Assembly (NCBI RefSeq): GCF_000003855.2
Contig: NW_003101680.1
Coordinates: 5,093,949 to 5,157,948, forward strand
Length of the DNA stretch: 64,000 nt
Origin: Blastomyces gilchristii SLH14081
Taxonomy: Eukaryota; Ascomycota; Eurotiomycetes; Onygenales; Ajellomycetaceae
Reading direction: 5' to 3'
Shown here: piece by piece, positions 1 through 12,155 of the stretch
Position numbering within the stretch: position 1 is the first letter of the stretch
How the letters are laid out: each line of letters begins with the position of its first letter
Made by a program: the position numbers and the translations under genes
The notes under the pieces: model-generated
Told to the model about the DNA's origin: nothing
The model's database searches: none
Seen by the model: only the letters and a program-made list of their open reading frames with translations

Positions 1-427
1 CTGCTTATTTACAGTAATACTCTCTCTCTCTCTCTTCTTTATCTGATCTTAAATCATTTTCAGAACTTCTTCTGATCTTACTACTACTATATAAGACTCT
101 TCACTGTCTTCTTCTTCAATCTCTTATAGACAGTGTCATTCACATTATTTCTATACTTAGTTCAGTCTAAATCTATCAGAAGTATTACTTAAAATCATTA
201 TTAATCTACTCTTTTACAGAGTCTCTTCAAGATATTATAATATGTCTTATAATCTGTCTCTTCTTACTTGAACATCTTCTTCTTCTCTTTCTTCAATCTG
301 TGACAGTACTCACATGCCTTGATGATTCACAGAACTGCAGAATATTTGAAGAGAGATGATATAATTGATTTCAGTGAGTATTAAAGAGAGATGAAGATAG
401 AAGAGATAATCAGAAATGATATAATAA

Positions 428-552
428 TAGTGATGATAATTAATAATAATAATAGTAATAATAGTAATAATAATAATGATAGTAATGATGATAATAGTGA
501 TGATGATGATAATAATGATGATAATGATAATAATAATAATAATAATAATAAA
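428..552. repeat. AAT/GATGAT trinucleotide microsatellite
   Basis: Imperfect runs of AAT, AGT and GAT triplets. They give long but meaningless open frames on both strands (poly-Asn/Asp and poly-Leu/Ser). The same tract occurs at 7607-7731. The rest of 1-2682 shows no recognisable gene. Confidence 0.85.
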
Positions 553-1078
553 AGAGAGAGTGCATTGAAAGATATTACTAACTTATTAAATATAAAGAGA
601 CTCAAAGAAAATATTAACAGCTTTGAGAGATATGCAGAAACAGCTACAGTATTACATAGCAATATTATCTTCATTTAATACATATACTGTTAATATTCTT
701 TGTATACAGTTATTATATAATCTGTATCAGAGATACATGCAGAAAGCAGATCTTTATTACTAGAATAAATAATTACAGCAATTCTCTATTTTCATATTAT
801 AAAGATAAGTTATTCTTATTTCTTTCTTCTCTCTTTTCTCTTCTTCAATCAATTACTAATTCCAAGCTGATATAAAAACTATTAAAACACTCTCAGAAAC
901 TCTCAAATTAAAGAGTATAGATTAATCAAATTTCAAATGTAGAAGAAATTAAATTATCTTCTATAGATTCAATTATTCATTCTCTCTTAAATAAAACAGC
1001 AGTTGCATTCTCTTCTTCTCTCAATCAAATAAAATATTATCTGTGAAAAGTGAGTATCACATCAAATTATAATGATTA

Positions 1079-1139
1079 ACACAGTCTCAGTATACAGAGC
1101 TGTATATATACAGTATGTACTAAACTGAGAGACTGTGTG
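1079..1139. repeat. Imperfect palindrome
   Basis: The left arm begins ACACAGTCTC and the right arm ends GAGACTGTGT, separated by a TA-rich centre. It could fold as a hairpin. Repeated at 8257-8318 in the second tandem copy. No transposon ends or target duplication were found around it. Confidence 0.5.
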
Positions 1140-1646
1140 AGTTATAAATCAGTGACAGCATCTCAGAGAAAGTCATATAGTATGAGAAAGTTATAACTCT
1201 CAGTCACATGCACAGAGAATGAATCACTGCAGTAAGTGTATATATATTGAAGTAATGCTTTTTAATAACACTCAGTCTCTGATATAATGAAAATAGAGTC
1301 TCTTCATGAGATTTATTTTTATCAGAAGTCAGAGAATCTTATATTTCTTAAGATTATCTTCACATGTCTTATTCATAAAATTGATGAGAGAAATCATTGA
1401 TTTCAGCATTCTATTCTTAATATTATTTAAGTGACAGCAGAGTTCACTCTGATCACACTTTTTAAGTGTATGTTTTCTAATTATTCACATTTATACAGAT
1501 ATATACTGATTATTTATTAGATAATATTAAGACAATAACTTATCACAGCTGTGTTACTCTCACTGTGAGAAATACACAGTTGATAATAAATATTATAAAG
1601 ACTCTGAAGAGTAAGTATTTTAAGAGTACTACAGCTCTGTAATCTT

Positions 1647-1857
1647 GATTTTTTTTATTTTTATTTTTTATCTTTTTCTTTTTCTTTTCTTTTTCTTTTC
1701 TTTCTCTTTCTTTCTTTCTCTTTTTTTCTTTCTCTTTTTTTCTTTCTCTCTCTCTTTTTTGTTTTTTTTTTTTTTTTTTTTTTTTTTTTGGTGGGATTTT
1801 TTCTTATTATTATTTTATATTTTTTTTTGATTTTTTTTGTATTTTATATATTTTTTT
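1647..1857. repeat. Polypyrimidine and poly-T tract
   Basis: About 200 bp of nearly pure T and C on the plus strand, with a central run of T. It produces a spurious Phe-rich open frame. The second copy is at about 8825-9034 and differs by a few T residues. Confidence 0.85.
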
Positions 1858-2193
1858 AATTAAAATGATATTAATTATAATCTGTATTCAGAAAAGTAAT
1901 AATATTTAATAATACTCTTTATTAAATTTTCAACAAATGAGCACTATGTTATAATATTATATAAGTGAGAAATGATTTTATAATCTTATTTAATATCATT
2001 TTTAATAATGAGATCAGAATGAAAATATGACTAAGAATTCAAATATATTCTTTATCTGAGACTAGATTTTTATTTGAAAAGTGAATCTGAAATCTTTAAT
2101 ATTTGAAATAATCTGATTTGAAATCAATGTAATGAATATAAATCATGATCAGAAGTAATGCTTTTAGATAACATGATAACTGTAAAGTTTAAT

Positions 2194-2226
2194 CCTGATC
2201 TCAGACACAGTTACATAGTCAGTCTA
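2194..2226. repeat. End-like fragment of the hAT-type MITE
   Basis: Starts CCTGATCTCAGACACAG and ends GTCAGTCTA. It matches the right end of the MITE at 31518-32025 and, reversed, the left end of the one at 52604-53108. I could not find a matching opposite end, so this is an eroded or partial copy. Confidence 0.55.
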
Positions 2227-2682
2227 GTTCTTCTATCTGAAAGAATGTATTCGCGGAGAGAAAAAAATGACATTGAAAGAAGATGATGAGTATCACAGAT
2301 ACTAGACTCAAAGAGATGAACATTGTTCAAAAGTGCTAGTCTGTTTATATATACTACAGATATTATAGAAAGAAGAGACTGAGTGATAGAATTACTTATT
2401 TATACAAAGAGTGATCAGATGTAAGAATTGTTTGTTCATATAAAGAGTTAAAGATATAAGAACAGCTTGAAAAGAAATTATGTACTGTAAATATTATAGA
2501 AAGAGAAGACTGAGCAATGAAATTGCTTATTCATACAAAGAGTGAAAGATGTAAGAATGACTTGAAAATAAATGATCAGAAAGAGATGAAAGTTCTTTAA
2601 TCTAAAAACAGCTGTAAGAAAAGAAAGAAATTGTAAAGAAATTGTAAGAAGCTTGAATGAGAAAGAGTTCTTTAATGAGATA

Positions 2683-2988
2683 TATAAGAGGTCTACACTG
2701 AATAGATCAGTATAATATATAGGTCTTATATAACAAAGATAAAAACATTAGAGAAGAAAAGAAAGAGAAAGTGTAGCAATCAGTGATCAGAGTAAATATT
2801 TATACATGTATGTAGTGATGTACACAGTGAAGCTTCAGAGCAGAAGAATCTATACATATTCATAGCAGCTGAGAATCAGTGATTGAGAATGACTGAGAAT
2901 CAGAGCATACATGTTCAAGAGTGAAGTAAAAGAATCTATGAAGTGTAACAGAATAGTCTATATAATTAATCAGACACAGTCTATCACA
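2683..2988 (-). repeat. Chromovirus LTR (LTR1, tandem copy 1)
   Basis: 306 bp aligned over its whole length with the other chromovirus LTRs. In the element's orientation the family consensus starts TGTAACAGGC and ends CTCTTACA. This copy is heavily mutated: nearly all CG, CC and GG pairs present in the solo LTR at 13812 are gone. AGATA lies just before it, as before its duplicate at 9861. It is the 3' LTR of a minus-strand element. Confidence 0.85.
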
Positions 2989-4592
2989 TTAGTCTCTCTC
3001 TTTCAGAAGCAGTTTTCATTAGTCAAGAGCTGCTGTTTCAGATAATACAGAACTTGAAGTTCAGATCAGTTGATTATAGCTGACTCATTTCAAAAGATAT
3101 TACTGACTATAGCTGTGAGATCTCTTATCAAGAATATTCTCAATCTCTCACTCAAGCTCATTATCTTCTTCTATGATGTCTGATGACTGTCAGTCAGAAG
3201 TTAGTTAAGAAGGAAACAGATTGATGACAGTGCAGTGTAACAAGCTTATATGAAATATATCATGAATCTCTAGTAATATGTTAAGACAGTAGTTATAACT
3301 ATCTAGAACTTCTATTACTTTATATCTGACATGATAATAATCTAGTGTATAAGATGAACATGTAATTTATATATTCTTAAGATTCAATCATATCAGATCT
3401 TCTATCTTATATTGTTTAGCAGAGTCTCAGTAAATATTGATTTAATTCTCTTAATCTTATTTCACAATTATCATGAAGACCTCTGCTCAATCACAGATAT
3501 TTCAGAGCTTTATTACTATATTATCAGCAATCTGAATTGAACTGCAGAGATTCAGTGTGAACTGTGTGATCTCTAGAAGATTCAACACTTTCATGTAATA
3601 ACTATGTGTAAGAAAGAACAGGCTTATATCTGTTGAAATAACATCTTATTCATTGATAGCAATCTCTGTATGTAGAAGCAGATTATATCAATTATCTTAT
3701 AAGTAATTACAGAACTTGCAGAGATAATTCTTTACAGTCTGAATTATTCATTCTGATACATCATTGATCTCAGAGTGATAGACAGTTAACAGATAATGTA
3801 TAATCTTGAGAACTTGACAGATTCTTGTTCAGAGAGTGCTCATGAATTGACAGCTTTGATCTGATACTATAAATCTCAGTAATTCATGCATCTGATAGAA
3901 TGAGCTCTGTAGAAAAGCTTCAGTAACTTGTTCAGTACTTATCTTATTATAAGATTTCAATATTACATCTTTGCTCAATCAGTTCACAATGACCAGAATA
4001 TTTCTACAATTCTTACTCTCAGAGAGATCAACTGTGAAGTCAATTATCATATCTTATCAGATTCTATCAAGAATATTGAGTGATTTCAGTAGATCTTTTC
4101 TACAGTTCTTTCACAAGATGATAGAAGAACAACAGTTGCAGTTTCAAATGAAATATCTGATACTATTTAATATCTCAGATCAGTAGAACTCTTAAGAGAT
4201 TATTCAATACAATTATTCACAATCTGAGTAATTAGTTATATATAAATTATACATCTCTTACATTATCTGAGTGTGTAAGAATTCAGAGTAGAAGACTCAA
4301 TGTTATTTATAAAACTGCAGAGCATTATTATTATCAATTGAATATTCTGAGATATCAGTTCTTATACATAGTTCTGAGAGAAATCAGAGTGCTTCTTAAT
4401 GTACTACTTCAGTGAGAGTCTGAAGAAGTTTATCAGTCTGAGCTACTATATATCACAGTTCATTCAGTGTAGAGAAAGTGAAGATATGAATATCAGTATC
4501 AGTTCAGACAGAGAGTGTTCTAATCAGAGAAATATATATAGTGTCATAAGTTATTTTATCTTAGTTAATCAATATCTTCAGGTCTAAGAGCT
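2989..4592 (-). pseudogene. Chromovirus pol 3' part (integrase and chromodomain), broken
   Basis: Minus-strand remnant next to the 3' LTR, colinear with the same part of the full-length copy at 20747-26517. Chromodomain-coding sequence lies next to the LTR (about 2991-3150), followed rightwards by integrase. Many stops, mostly where a Trp codon is expected. It ends at the SINE insertion, and the rest of the gene is missing because the tandem-duplication junction follows the SINE. Short open stretches on the opposite strand are shadows. Not functional. Confidence 0.75.
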
Positions 4593-4605
4593 GATGTTCT
4601 TAGTT

Positions 4606-4979
4606 ATTATTATTATTATTATTCTTCCATTATACTCATATGCAAGCGGAGCTTATGATGAGTCCTTGTGTGATGTTAAATACAGGTTAAGTGTTAAGTA
4701 TACAGAAGGAAATACAGGTGTTGAGACCATGCCAAGATATCAAGAACATAGGAAAATACAAAGAAGTGACAATTAGATACATGTGATAATAACTTCCCAG
4801 CTCAGGAACATAGAGCAATTCATTGAAGTGATTTGTACACCTCTGTATTTATTAGAAACCTGAGATGCTTGAGTTCCAGATTTAATGTATCCTCTGCAGG
4901 TTTCAAACCCATGCATCTTGATTTTTCATACCAAGGCACTACTGAGTGATCGCATTAATCATTTAGTCACTGAGGCCTG
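4606..4979 (-). mobile_element. tRNA-derived SINE, copy 1
   Basis: A minus-strand SINE. The tRNA-like head is at the right (about 4887-4979), then a body of about 270 bp, then a 3' tail of (AAT)n at the left. Its left target duplication GATGTTCTTAGTT is at 4593-4605; the right one is absent because the duplication junction falls at 4979. Both pol III boxes are damaged relative to copy 2 (for example TTCGAA to TTTGAA in the B box). About 374 bp. Confidence 0.85.
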
Positions 4980-7177
4980 TGATATTTAAATTATTAGTCA
5001 ACCTATTCAAAATTAACAGTAGTGTTATTAAAAAGTATTATTAAAAAGCAATATTAAAAAGTATTATCAAAAAACATTATCTTTTATAAAGTGAATGTAA
5101 AAGTTACTTAAGTAATTACTTTCATCTTATTCTTATCTCAAGAATCAGTCATCTCATTATTCTTCATCTTAATATTAATATTCTTTATCAGTGTTTATAT
5201 CATAAGTTGAATCATATAAGCAATGCAGAGAATATGACCTTGTTTATTATTTTAGAAATACAAAGTCAATTTTTACTTCAAGCTCTTCATCATAGTGTAG
5301 TTATTCACAGCATTATCAGTTATAATTATAAGAAGACTGAGACTAATATCTTAATAGTCATTTTTAATCACAGTTATTAATATCTCTGTTATATAATTCT
5401 CAGTATGACTACTGATCAATGATTTAAATTCAATTAATATCTCTTAATAAGTTCAGTTCTCATCAATATAATAATATATAACTTCTATAAATGTAAGACT
5501 ATTTATACTAGTTTATATATTCACTGTGAGAGATACTCTTCAATAATTCTTCAACTCTGATTCTAGATATTACATATTAACTTTGTAGTGTGTCTTGAGA
5601 TTGAACTGAAGACAGAATCAATGTGAAATATGAAGATTTGAATTAAGTATTTAAAGAAGTGTTCAGAATTCAGAGTTTTCAATTAATCAAAGAGAAAGAT
5701 TCAGAGATATATATATATAAAATAATTATTCACAGAAGTTATCAGATAAGAGTTGAGAAATCAGAGTACTAATATATAATTATTTTCATATAATTTTCTT
5801 CAAATTAGAAAGTTAGTGTTATTAAAAATCATTATCTATTAGAGTAACTTATCAGCTCAGTAGTAATTTTCTAATTATTTTTCTTTTATTATCTGTATTC
5901 TGATGACTTCAGATGTCAGGAAATTTCATCAGAGTTATAATTAGTTTATGATAAATATTTCTGAATAAAGTTGCAGTAATTACAGCAGAGAGATAACTCT
6001 TTAGTAATCTGTAATATAATCTATTAATAATTATTTCATAGTTCATCTCAATATTTATGTTGAGTTTTTTATAAATTTCATGATCTGAAATTAGATGTGA
6101 AGAATGAAGTAATCATTTATTATAATTGAAAGAAAGTATTCTGTGTTAAATTATAAATAATATAGACTTTATAATTCACAGTGATTTCTTGAAGAGTGTG
6201 TAAATCTTTAATAGAAGTGAAAGAAGTAAAAGAAGTGAATTCAGAAGATATAATAAAGATTTAAGAAAGATAATAATTTATTTTTAATAAAGATAATAAC
6301 TGATCACTAATATGTGTAAGTAGAATTATTATAAGAGAAAATTCTTTCTTAGCTTAGTTATAATTTTAGTACTAACTCAGATTGAATATTATCAATGTAT
6401 AAAAGTAAATAAACAATCTTGATTAATCTCTATCATATTTCTTAAAATATATTAATATTGTGAAAGAGAGTGTTACTAAATTATATTATTAGATAATATC
6501 ATTAAAAATATATTAATATTATACATATTAATGTTGAAAAAATATTGATACTTATATATTATAGTGATTTGTGAATCATGATAGTCAAATATATATATAT
6601 ATATATATTATTCCTGACTTGATTACAACTTGTGTAATAATTTTTGAAAACTCAAAATTAATTTCAATTATTAATAATTATGAACTTATAACTAACTAAT
6701 ATAAAAAGAAAAAAACTTTTTCTACTTATTATCTTTCTTCTCTTTCTTATTCTTCTTATTATTCTTTATAATTTACTTCTCATTCTTCTTCTTCTTCTTC
6801 TTCTTATTTAAGATAACAATTATCTTAAAATCTCTCTTCACTATCTTCTTAGAGAAGAGTTTTCACTGCTCTCTCTCAGTTAAATTAATCTATATCTCAA
6901 AATCCTGCATTTTCTGATCTGCTGTCTCATATTTCATCTCAGTAGTAAGTAGATTGACATACTCAGAGAGTAGAACTATCTTCTTAATATTCTGAATCAT
7001 GAAGTGCATTTGAGATCTGAATAAGATCTCAATTCTCTTCTTCTCTATCAGCTTCTGCTAATCAATTAGAGAATAGAAGTGTTATCAAAAATTATTATCT
7101 CTTAATAAATAAAAAACTTATCAGTTTTGACTTCTTTATCTCTTACTTTAACATTCTTCTAATCTTCTTCTATTACT
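4980..7177. other. AT-rich sequence without a recognised gene
   Basis: No coding trace was recognised on either strand. It contains several copies of a motif like GTGTTATTAAAAAGCATTA (5023, 5815, 7079), a TA dinucleotide run near 6588-6610, and a CTT triplet run near 6785. Probably a very decayed repeat. Confidence 0.5.
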
Positions 7178-9855
7178 GCTTATTTACAGTAATACTCTTC
7201 TTCTCTCTCTCTTTCTTTATCTTGATCTTAAATCATTTTCAGAACTTCTTCTGATCTTACTACTACTATATAAGACTCTTCACTGTCTTCTTCTTCAATC
7301 TCTTATAGACAGTGTCATTCACATTATTTCTATACTTAGTTCAGTCTAAATCTATCAGAAGTATTACTTAAAATCATTATTAATCTACTCTTTTACAGAG
7401 TCTCTTCAAGATATTATAATATGTCTTATAATCTGTCTCTTCTTACTTGAACATCTTCTTCTTCTCTTTCTTCAATCTGTGACAGTACTCACATGCCTTG
7501 ATGATTCACAGAACTGCAGAATATTTGAAGAGAGATGATATAATTGATTTCAGTGAGTATTAAAGAGAGATGAAGATAGAAGAGATAATCAGAAATGATA
7601 TAATAATAGTGATGATAATTAATAATAATAATAGTAATAATAGTAATAATAATAATGATAGTAATGATGATAATAGTGATGATGATGATAATAATGATGA
7701 TAATGATAATAATAATAATAATAATAATAAAAGAGAGAGTGCATTGAAAGATATTACTAACTTATTAAATATAAAGAGACTCAAAGAAAATATTAACAGC
7801 TTTGAGAGATATGCAGAAACAGCTACAGTATTACATAGCAATATTATCTTCATTTAATACATATACTGTTAATATTCTTTGTATACAGTTATTATATAAT
7901 CTGTATCAGAGATACATGCAGAAAGCAGATCTTTATTACTAGAATAAATAATTACAGCAATTCTCTATTTTCATATTATAAAGATAAGTTATTCTTATTT
8001 CTTTCTTCTCTCTTTTCTCTTCTTCAATCAATTACTAATTCCAAGCTGATATAAAAACTATTAAAACACTCTCAGAAACTCTCAAATTAAAGAGTATAGA
8101 TTAATCAAATTTCAAATGTAGAAGAAATTAAATTATCTTCTATAGATTTAATTATTCATTCTCTCTTAAATAAAACAGCAGTTGCATTCTCTTCTTCTCT
8201 CAATCAAATAAAATATTATCTGTGAAAAGTGAGTATCACATCAAATTATAATGATTAACACAGTCTCAGTATACAGAGCTGTATATATACAGTATGTACT
8301 AAACTGAGAGACTGTGTGAGTTATAAATCAGTGACAGCATCTCAGAGAAAGTCATATAGCATGAGAAAGTTATAACTCTCAGTTACATGCACAGAGAATG
8401 AATCACTGCAGTAAGTGTATATATATTGAAGTAATGCTTTTTAATAACACTCAGTCTCTGATATGATGAAAATAGAGTCTCTTCATGAGATTTATTTTTA
8501 TCAGAAGTCAGAGAATCTTATATTTCTTAAGATTATCTTCACATGTCTTATTCATGAAATTAATGAGAGAAATCATTGATTTCAGCATTCTATTCTTAAT
8601 ATTATTCAAGTGACAGCAGAGTTCACTCTGATCACACTTTTTAAGTGTATATTTTCTAATTATTCACATTTATACAGATATATACTGATTATTTATTAGA
8701 TAATATTAAGACAATAACTTATCACAGCTGTGTTACTCTCACTGTGAGAAATACACAGTTGATAATAAATATTATAAAGACTCTGAAGAGTAAGTATTTT
8801 AAGAGTACTACAGCTCTGTGATCTTGATTTTTTTTATTTTTATTTTTTATCTTTTTCTTTTTCTTTTCTTTTTCTTTTCTTTCTCTTTCTTTCTTTCTCT
8901 TTTTTTCTTTCTCTTTTTTTCTTTCTCTCTCTCTTTTTTGTTTTTTTTTTTTTTTTTTTTTTTTTTTGTTGGGATTTTTTCTTATTATTATTTTATATTT
9001 TTTTTTGATTTTTTTTGTATTTTATATATTTTTTTAATTAAAATGATATTAATTATAATCTGTATTCAGAAAAGTAATAATATTTAATAACACTCTTTAT
9101 TAAATTTTCAACAAATGAGCACTATGTTATAATATTATATAAATGAGAAATGATTTCATAATCTTATTTAATATCATTTTCAATAATGAGATCAGAATGA
9201 AAATATGACTAAGAATTCAAATATATTCTTTATCTGAGACTAGATTTTTATTTGAAAAGTGAATCTGAAATCTTTAATATTTGAAATAATCTGATTTGAA
9301 ATCAATGTAATGAATATAAATCATGATCAGAAGTAATGCTTTTAGATAACATGATAACTGTAAAGTTTAATCCTGATCTCAGATATAGTTACACAGTCAG
9401 TCTAGTTCTTCTATCTGAAAGAATGTATTTGCAGAGAGGAAAAAATAACATTGAAAGAAGATGATGAGTATCACAGATACTAGACTCAAAGAGATGAACA
9501 TTGTTCAAAAGTGCTAGTCTGTTTATATATACTACAGATATTATAGAAAGAAGAGACTGAGTGATAGAATTACTTATTTATACAAAGAGTGATCAGATGT
9601 AAGAATTGTTTGTTCATATAAAGAGTTAAAGATATAAGAACAGCTTGAAAAGAAATTATGTACTGTAAATATTATAGAAAGAGAAGACTGAGCAATGAAA
9701 TTGCTTATTCATACAAAGAGTGAAAGATGTAAGAATGACTTGAAAATAAATGATCAGAAAGAGATGAAAGTTCTTTAATCTAAAAACAGCTGTAAGAAAA
9801 GAAAGAAATTGTAAAGAAATTGTAAGAAGCTTGAATGAGAAAGAGTTCTTTAATG
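7178..9855. other. AT-rich flank of chromovirus B, no gene seen
   Basis: Second copy of 1-2677. It holds the triplet microsatellite (7607-7731), the palindrome (8257-8318), the polypyrimidine tract (about 8825-9034) and the MITE-end fragment (9372-9404). No protein similarity was recognised in any frame. Confidence 0.6.
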
Positions 9856-9860
9856 AGATA

Positions 9861-10166
9861 TGTAAGAGATCTACACTGAATAGATCAGTATAATATATAG
9901 ATCTTATATAATAAAGATAAAAACATTAGAGAAGAAAAGAAAGAGAAAGTGTAGCAATCAGTGATCAGAGTAAATATTTATACATGTATGTAGTGATGTA
10001 CACAGTGAAGCTTCAGAGCAGAAGAATCTATACACATTCATAGCAGCTGAGAATCAGTGATTGAGAATGACTGAGAATCAGAGTATACATGTTCAAGAGT
10101 GAAGTAAAAGAATCTATGAAGTGTAACAGAATAGTCTATATAATTAATCAGACACAGTCTATCACA
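9861..10166 (-). repeat. 3' LTR of chromovirus B (LTR2)
   Basis: TGTAAG at the left and CACA at the right in plus orientation. A purine-rich tract, complementary to CTCTCTCTTTTAG at about 10172, lies just inside and is the likely polypurine tract. Much more mutated than its partner at 15995-16300, although the two were identical at insertion. Confidence 0.9.
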
Positions 10167-11783
10167 TTAGTCTCTCTCTTTTAGAAGCAGTTTTCATTAG
10201 TCAAGAGCTGCTGTTTCAGATAATACAGAACTTGAAGTTCAGATCAGTTGATTATAGCTGACTCATTTCAAAAGATATTACTGACTATAGCTGTGAGATC
10301 TCTTATCAAGAATATTCTCAATCTCTCACTCAAGCTCATTATCTTCTTCTATGATGTCTGATGACTGTCAGTCAGAAGTTAGTTAAGAAGGAAACAGATT
10401 GATGACAGTGCAGTGTAACAAGCTTATATGAAATATATCATGAATCTCTAGTAATATGTTAAGACAGTAGTTATGACTATCTAGAACTTCTATTACTTTA
10501 TATCTGACATAATGATAATCTAGTGTATAAGATGAACATGTAATTTATATATTCTTAAGATTCAATCATATCAGATCTTCTATCTTATATTGTTTAGCAG
10601 AGTCTCAGTAAATATTGATTTAATTCTCTTAATCTTATTTCACAATTATCATGAAGACCTCTGCTCAATCACAGACATTTCAGAGCTTTATTACTATATT
10701 ATCAGCAATCTGAATTGAACTGCAGAGATTCAGTGTGAACTGTGTGATCTCTAGAAGATTCAACACTTTCATGTAATAACTATGTGTAAGAAAGAACAGA
10801 CTTATATCTATTGAAATAACATCTCATTCATTGATAGCAATCTCTGTATGTAGAAGCAGATTATATCAATCATCTTATAAGTAATTACAGAACTTGCAGA
10901 GATAATTCTTTACAGTCTGAATTATTCATTCTGATACATCATTGATCTCAGAGTGATAGACAGTTAACAGATAATGTATAATCTTGAGAACTTGACAGAT
11001 TCTTGTTCAGAGAGTGCTCATGAATTGACAGCTTTAATCTGATACTATAAATCTCAGTAATTCATGCATCTGATAGAATGAGCTCTGTAGAAAAGCTTCA
11101 GCAACTTGTTCAGTACTTATCTTATTACAAGATTTCAATATTACATCTTTGCTCAATCAGTTCACAATGACCAGAATATTTCTACAATTCTTACTCTCAG
11201 AGAGATCAACTGTGAAGTCAATTATCATATCTTATCAGATTCTATCAAGAATATTGAGTGATTTCAGTAGATCTTTTCTACAGTTCTTTCACAAGATGAT
11301 AGAAGAACAACAGTTGCAGTTTCAAATGAAATATCTGATACTATTTAATATCTCAGATCAGTAGAACTTTTAAGAGATTATTTAATACAATTATTCACAA
11401 TCTGAGTAATTAGTTATATATAAATTATACATCTCTTACATTATCTGAGTGTGTAAGAATTCAGAGTAGAAGACTCAATGTTATTTATAAAACTGCAGAG
11501 CATTATTATTATCAATTAAATATTCTGAGATATCAGTTCTTATACATAGTTCTGAGAGAAATCAGAGTACTTCTTAATGTACTGCTTCAGTGAGAGTCTG
11601 AAGAAGTTTATCAGCCTGAGCTACTATATATCACAGTTCATTCAGTGTAGAGAAAGTGAAGATATGAATATTAGTATCAGTTCAGACAGAGAGTGTTCTA
11701 ATCAGAGAAATATATATAGTGTCATAAGTTGTTTTATCTTAGTTAATCAATATCTTCAGATCTAAGAGCTGATGTTCTTAGTT

Positions 11784-12155
11784 ATTATTATTATTATTAT
11801 TCTTCCATTATACTCATATGCAAGCAGAGCTTATGATGAGTCCTTGCATGATGTTAAATACAGGTCAAGTGTTGATTATACAGGAGGAAATACAGGTGTT
11901 GAGACCACGCCAAGATAACAAGAACATAGGAAAATACAAAGGAGTGACAATTAGATACATGCGATAATAACTTCCCAGCTCAGAAACATAGAGCAATTCA
12001 TTGAAGCAATTTGTACACCTCTGTATTTATTAGAAATCTGAGGTGCTTGAGTTCCGGATTTAATGTATCCCCTGCGGGTTTCGAACCCACGTGCCTTGGT
12101 TTCCCACGCCAAGGTGCTACCGGGTGGCCGCATTAACCATTCGGCCACCGGGGCT
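11784..12155 (-). mobile_element. tRNA-derived SINE, copy 2 (best preserved)
   Basis: 372 bp on the minus strand, flanked by 13-bp target duplications: GATGTTCTTAGTT (11771-11783) and GGTGTTCTTAGTT (12156-12168), differing by one GG-to-GA change. The tRNA-like head is at 12066-12155, the body has no coding trace, and the tail is (AAT)n preceded by TATAATGGAAG. The tail junction is nearly the same as that of the LINE in this window, which suggests that LINE mobilised it. Inserted into chromovirus B pol. Confidence 0.92.
12066..12155 (-). promoter_or_regulatory. tRNA-like head with pol III A and B boxes
   Basis: On the minus strand the A box is TGGCCGAATGGT (12136-12147) and the B box is GGTTCGAAACC (12077-12087), 48 bases apart; both fit RNA polymerase III consensus. 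The T-arm pairs well (GTGGG with CCCGC around a TTCGAAA loop). The D-arm resembles a Ser/Leu-type tRNA. The acceptor stem pairs poorly and the anticodon arm is irregular, so I read it as a SINE promoter and not a working tRNA gene. GC-rich and almost unmutated. Confidence 0.8.

Larger units (their letters stand above)
1..4979. repeat. Tandem duplication, copy 1 (left part outside the window)
   Basis: This stretch recurs nearly base for base about 7,178 bp to the right. Differences are mostly single C/T or G/A changes plus small slips in homopolymers. It holds an unidentified AT-rich block (1-2682), a chromovirus LTR (2683-2988), part of the chromovirus pol gene, and a SINE. Similarity stops exactly at the tRNA end of the SINE (4979). 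The matching copy continues there into the SINE's target duplication and more pol, while this copy switches to unrelated sequence. The simplest reading is that copy 1 begins before base 1 and ends at 4979. Confidence 0.85.
4980..12155. repeat. Tandem duplication, copy 2
   Basis: The part from about 7178 to 12155 matches 1-4979. If the duplication is a simple tandem one, 4980-7177 is the start of this copy and its partner lies before the window; this is inferred. Copy 2 runs smoothly into the rest of chromovirus B at 12156, so it is probably the parental locus and copy 1 the added one. The SINE head here is far less mutated than in copy 1. Confidence 0.7.

Noticed and set aside
381..678. Overlapping open frames on both strands (also at 7560-7857)
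   Set aside because: They come from AAT/GAT triplet repeats; the products are poly-Asn/Asp and poly-Leu/Ser with no domain.
1645..1830. Phe-rich open frame (also 8818-9087)
   Set aside because: Pure translation of the polypyrimidine tract.
6588..6610. TA repeat as a replication origin or centromere mark
   Set aside because: A short dinucleotide run in AT-rich DNA is not evidence of either.
12060..12155. Functional tRNA gene
   Set aside because: Acceptor stem and anticodon arm do not pair properly; the unit has a 270-bp body, an AAT tail and target duplications, and occurs three times, so it is a SINE head.
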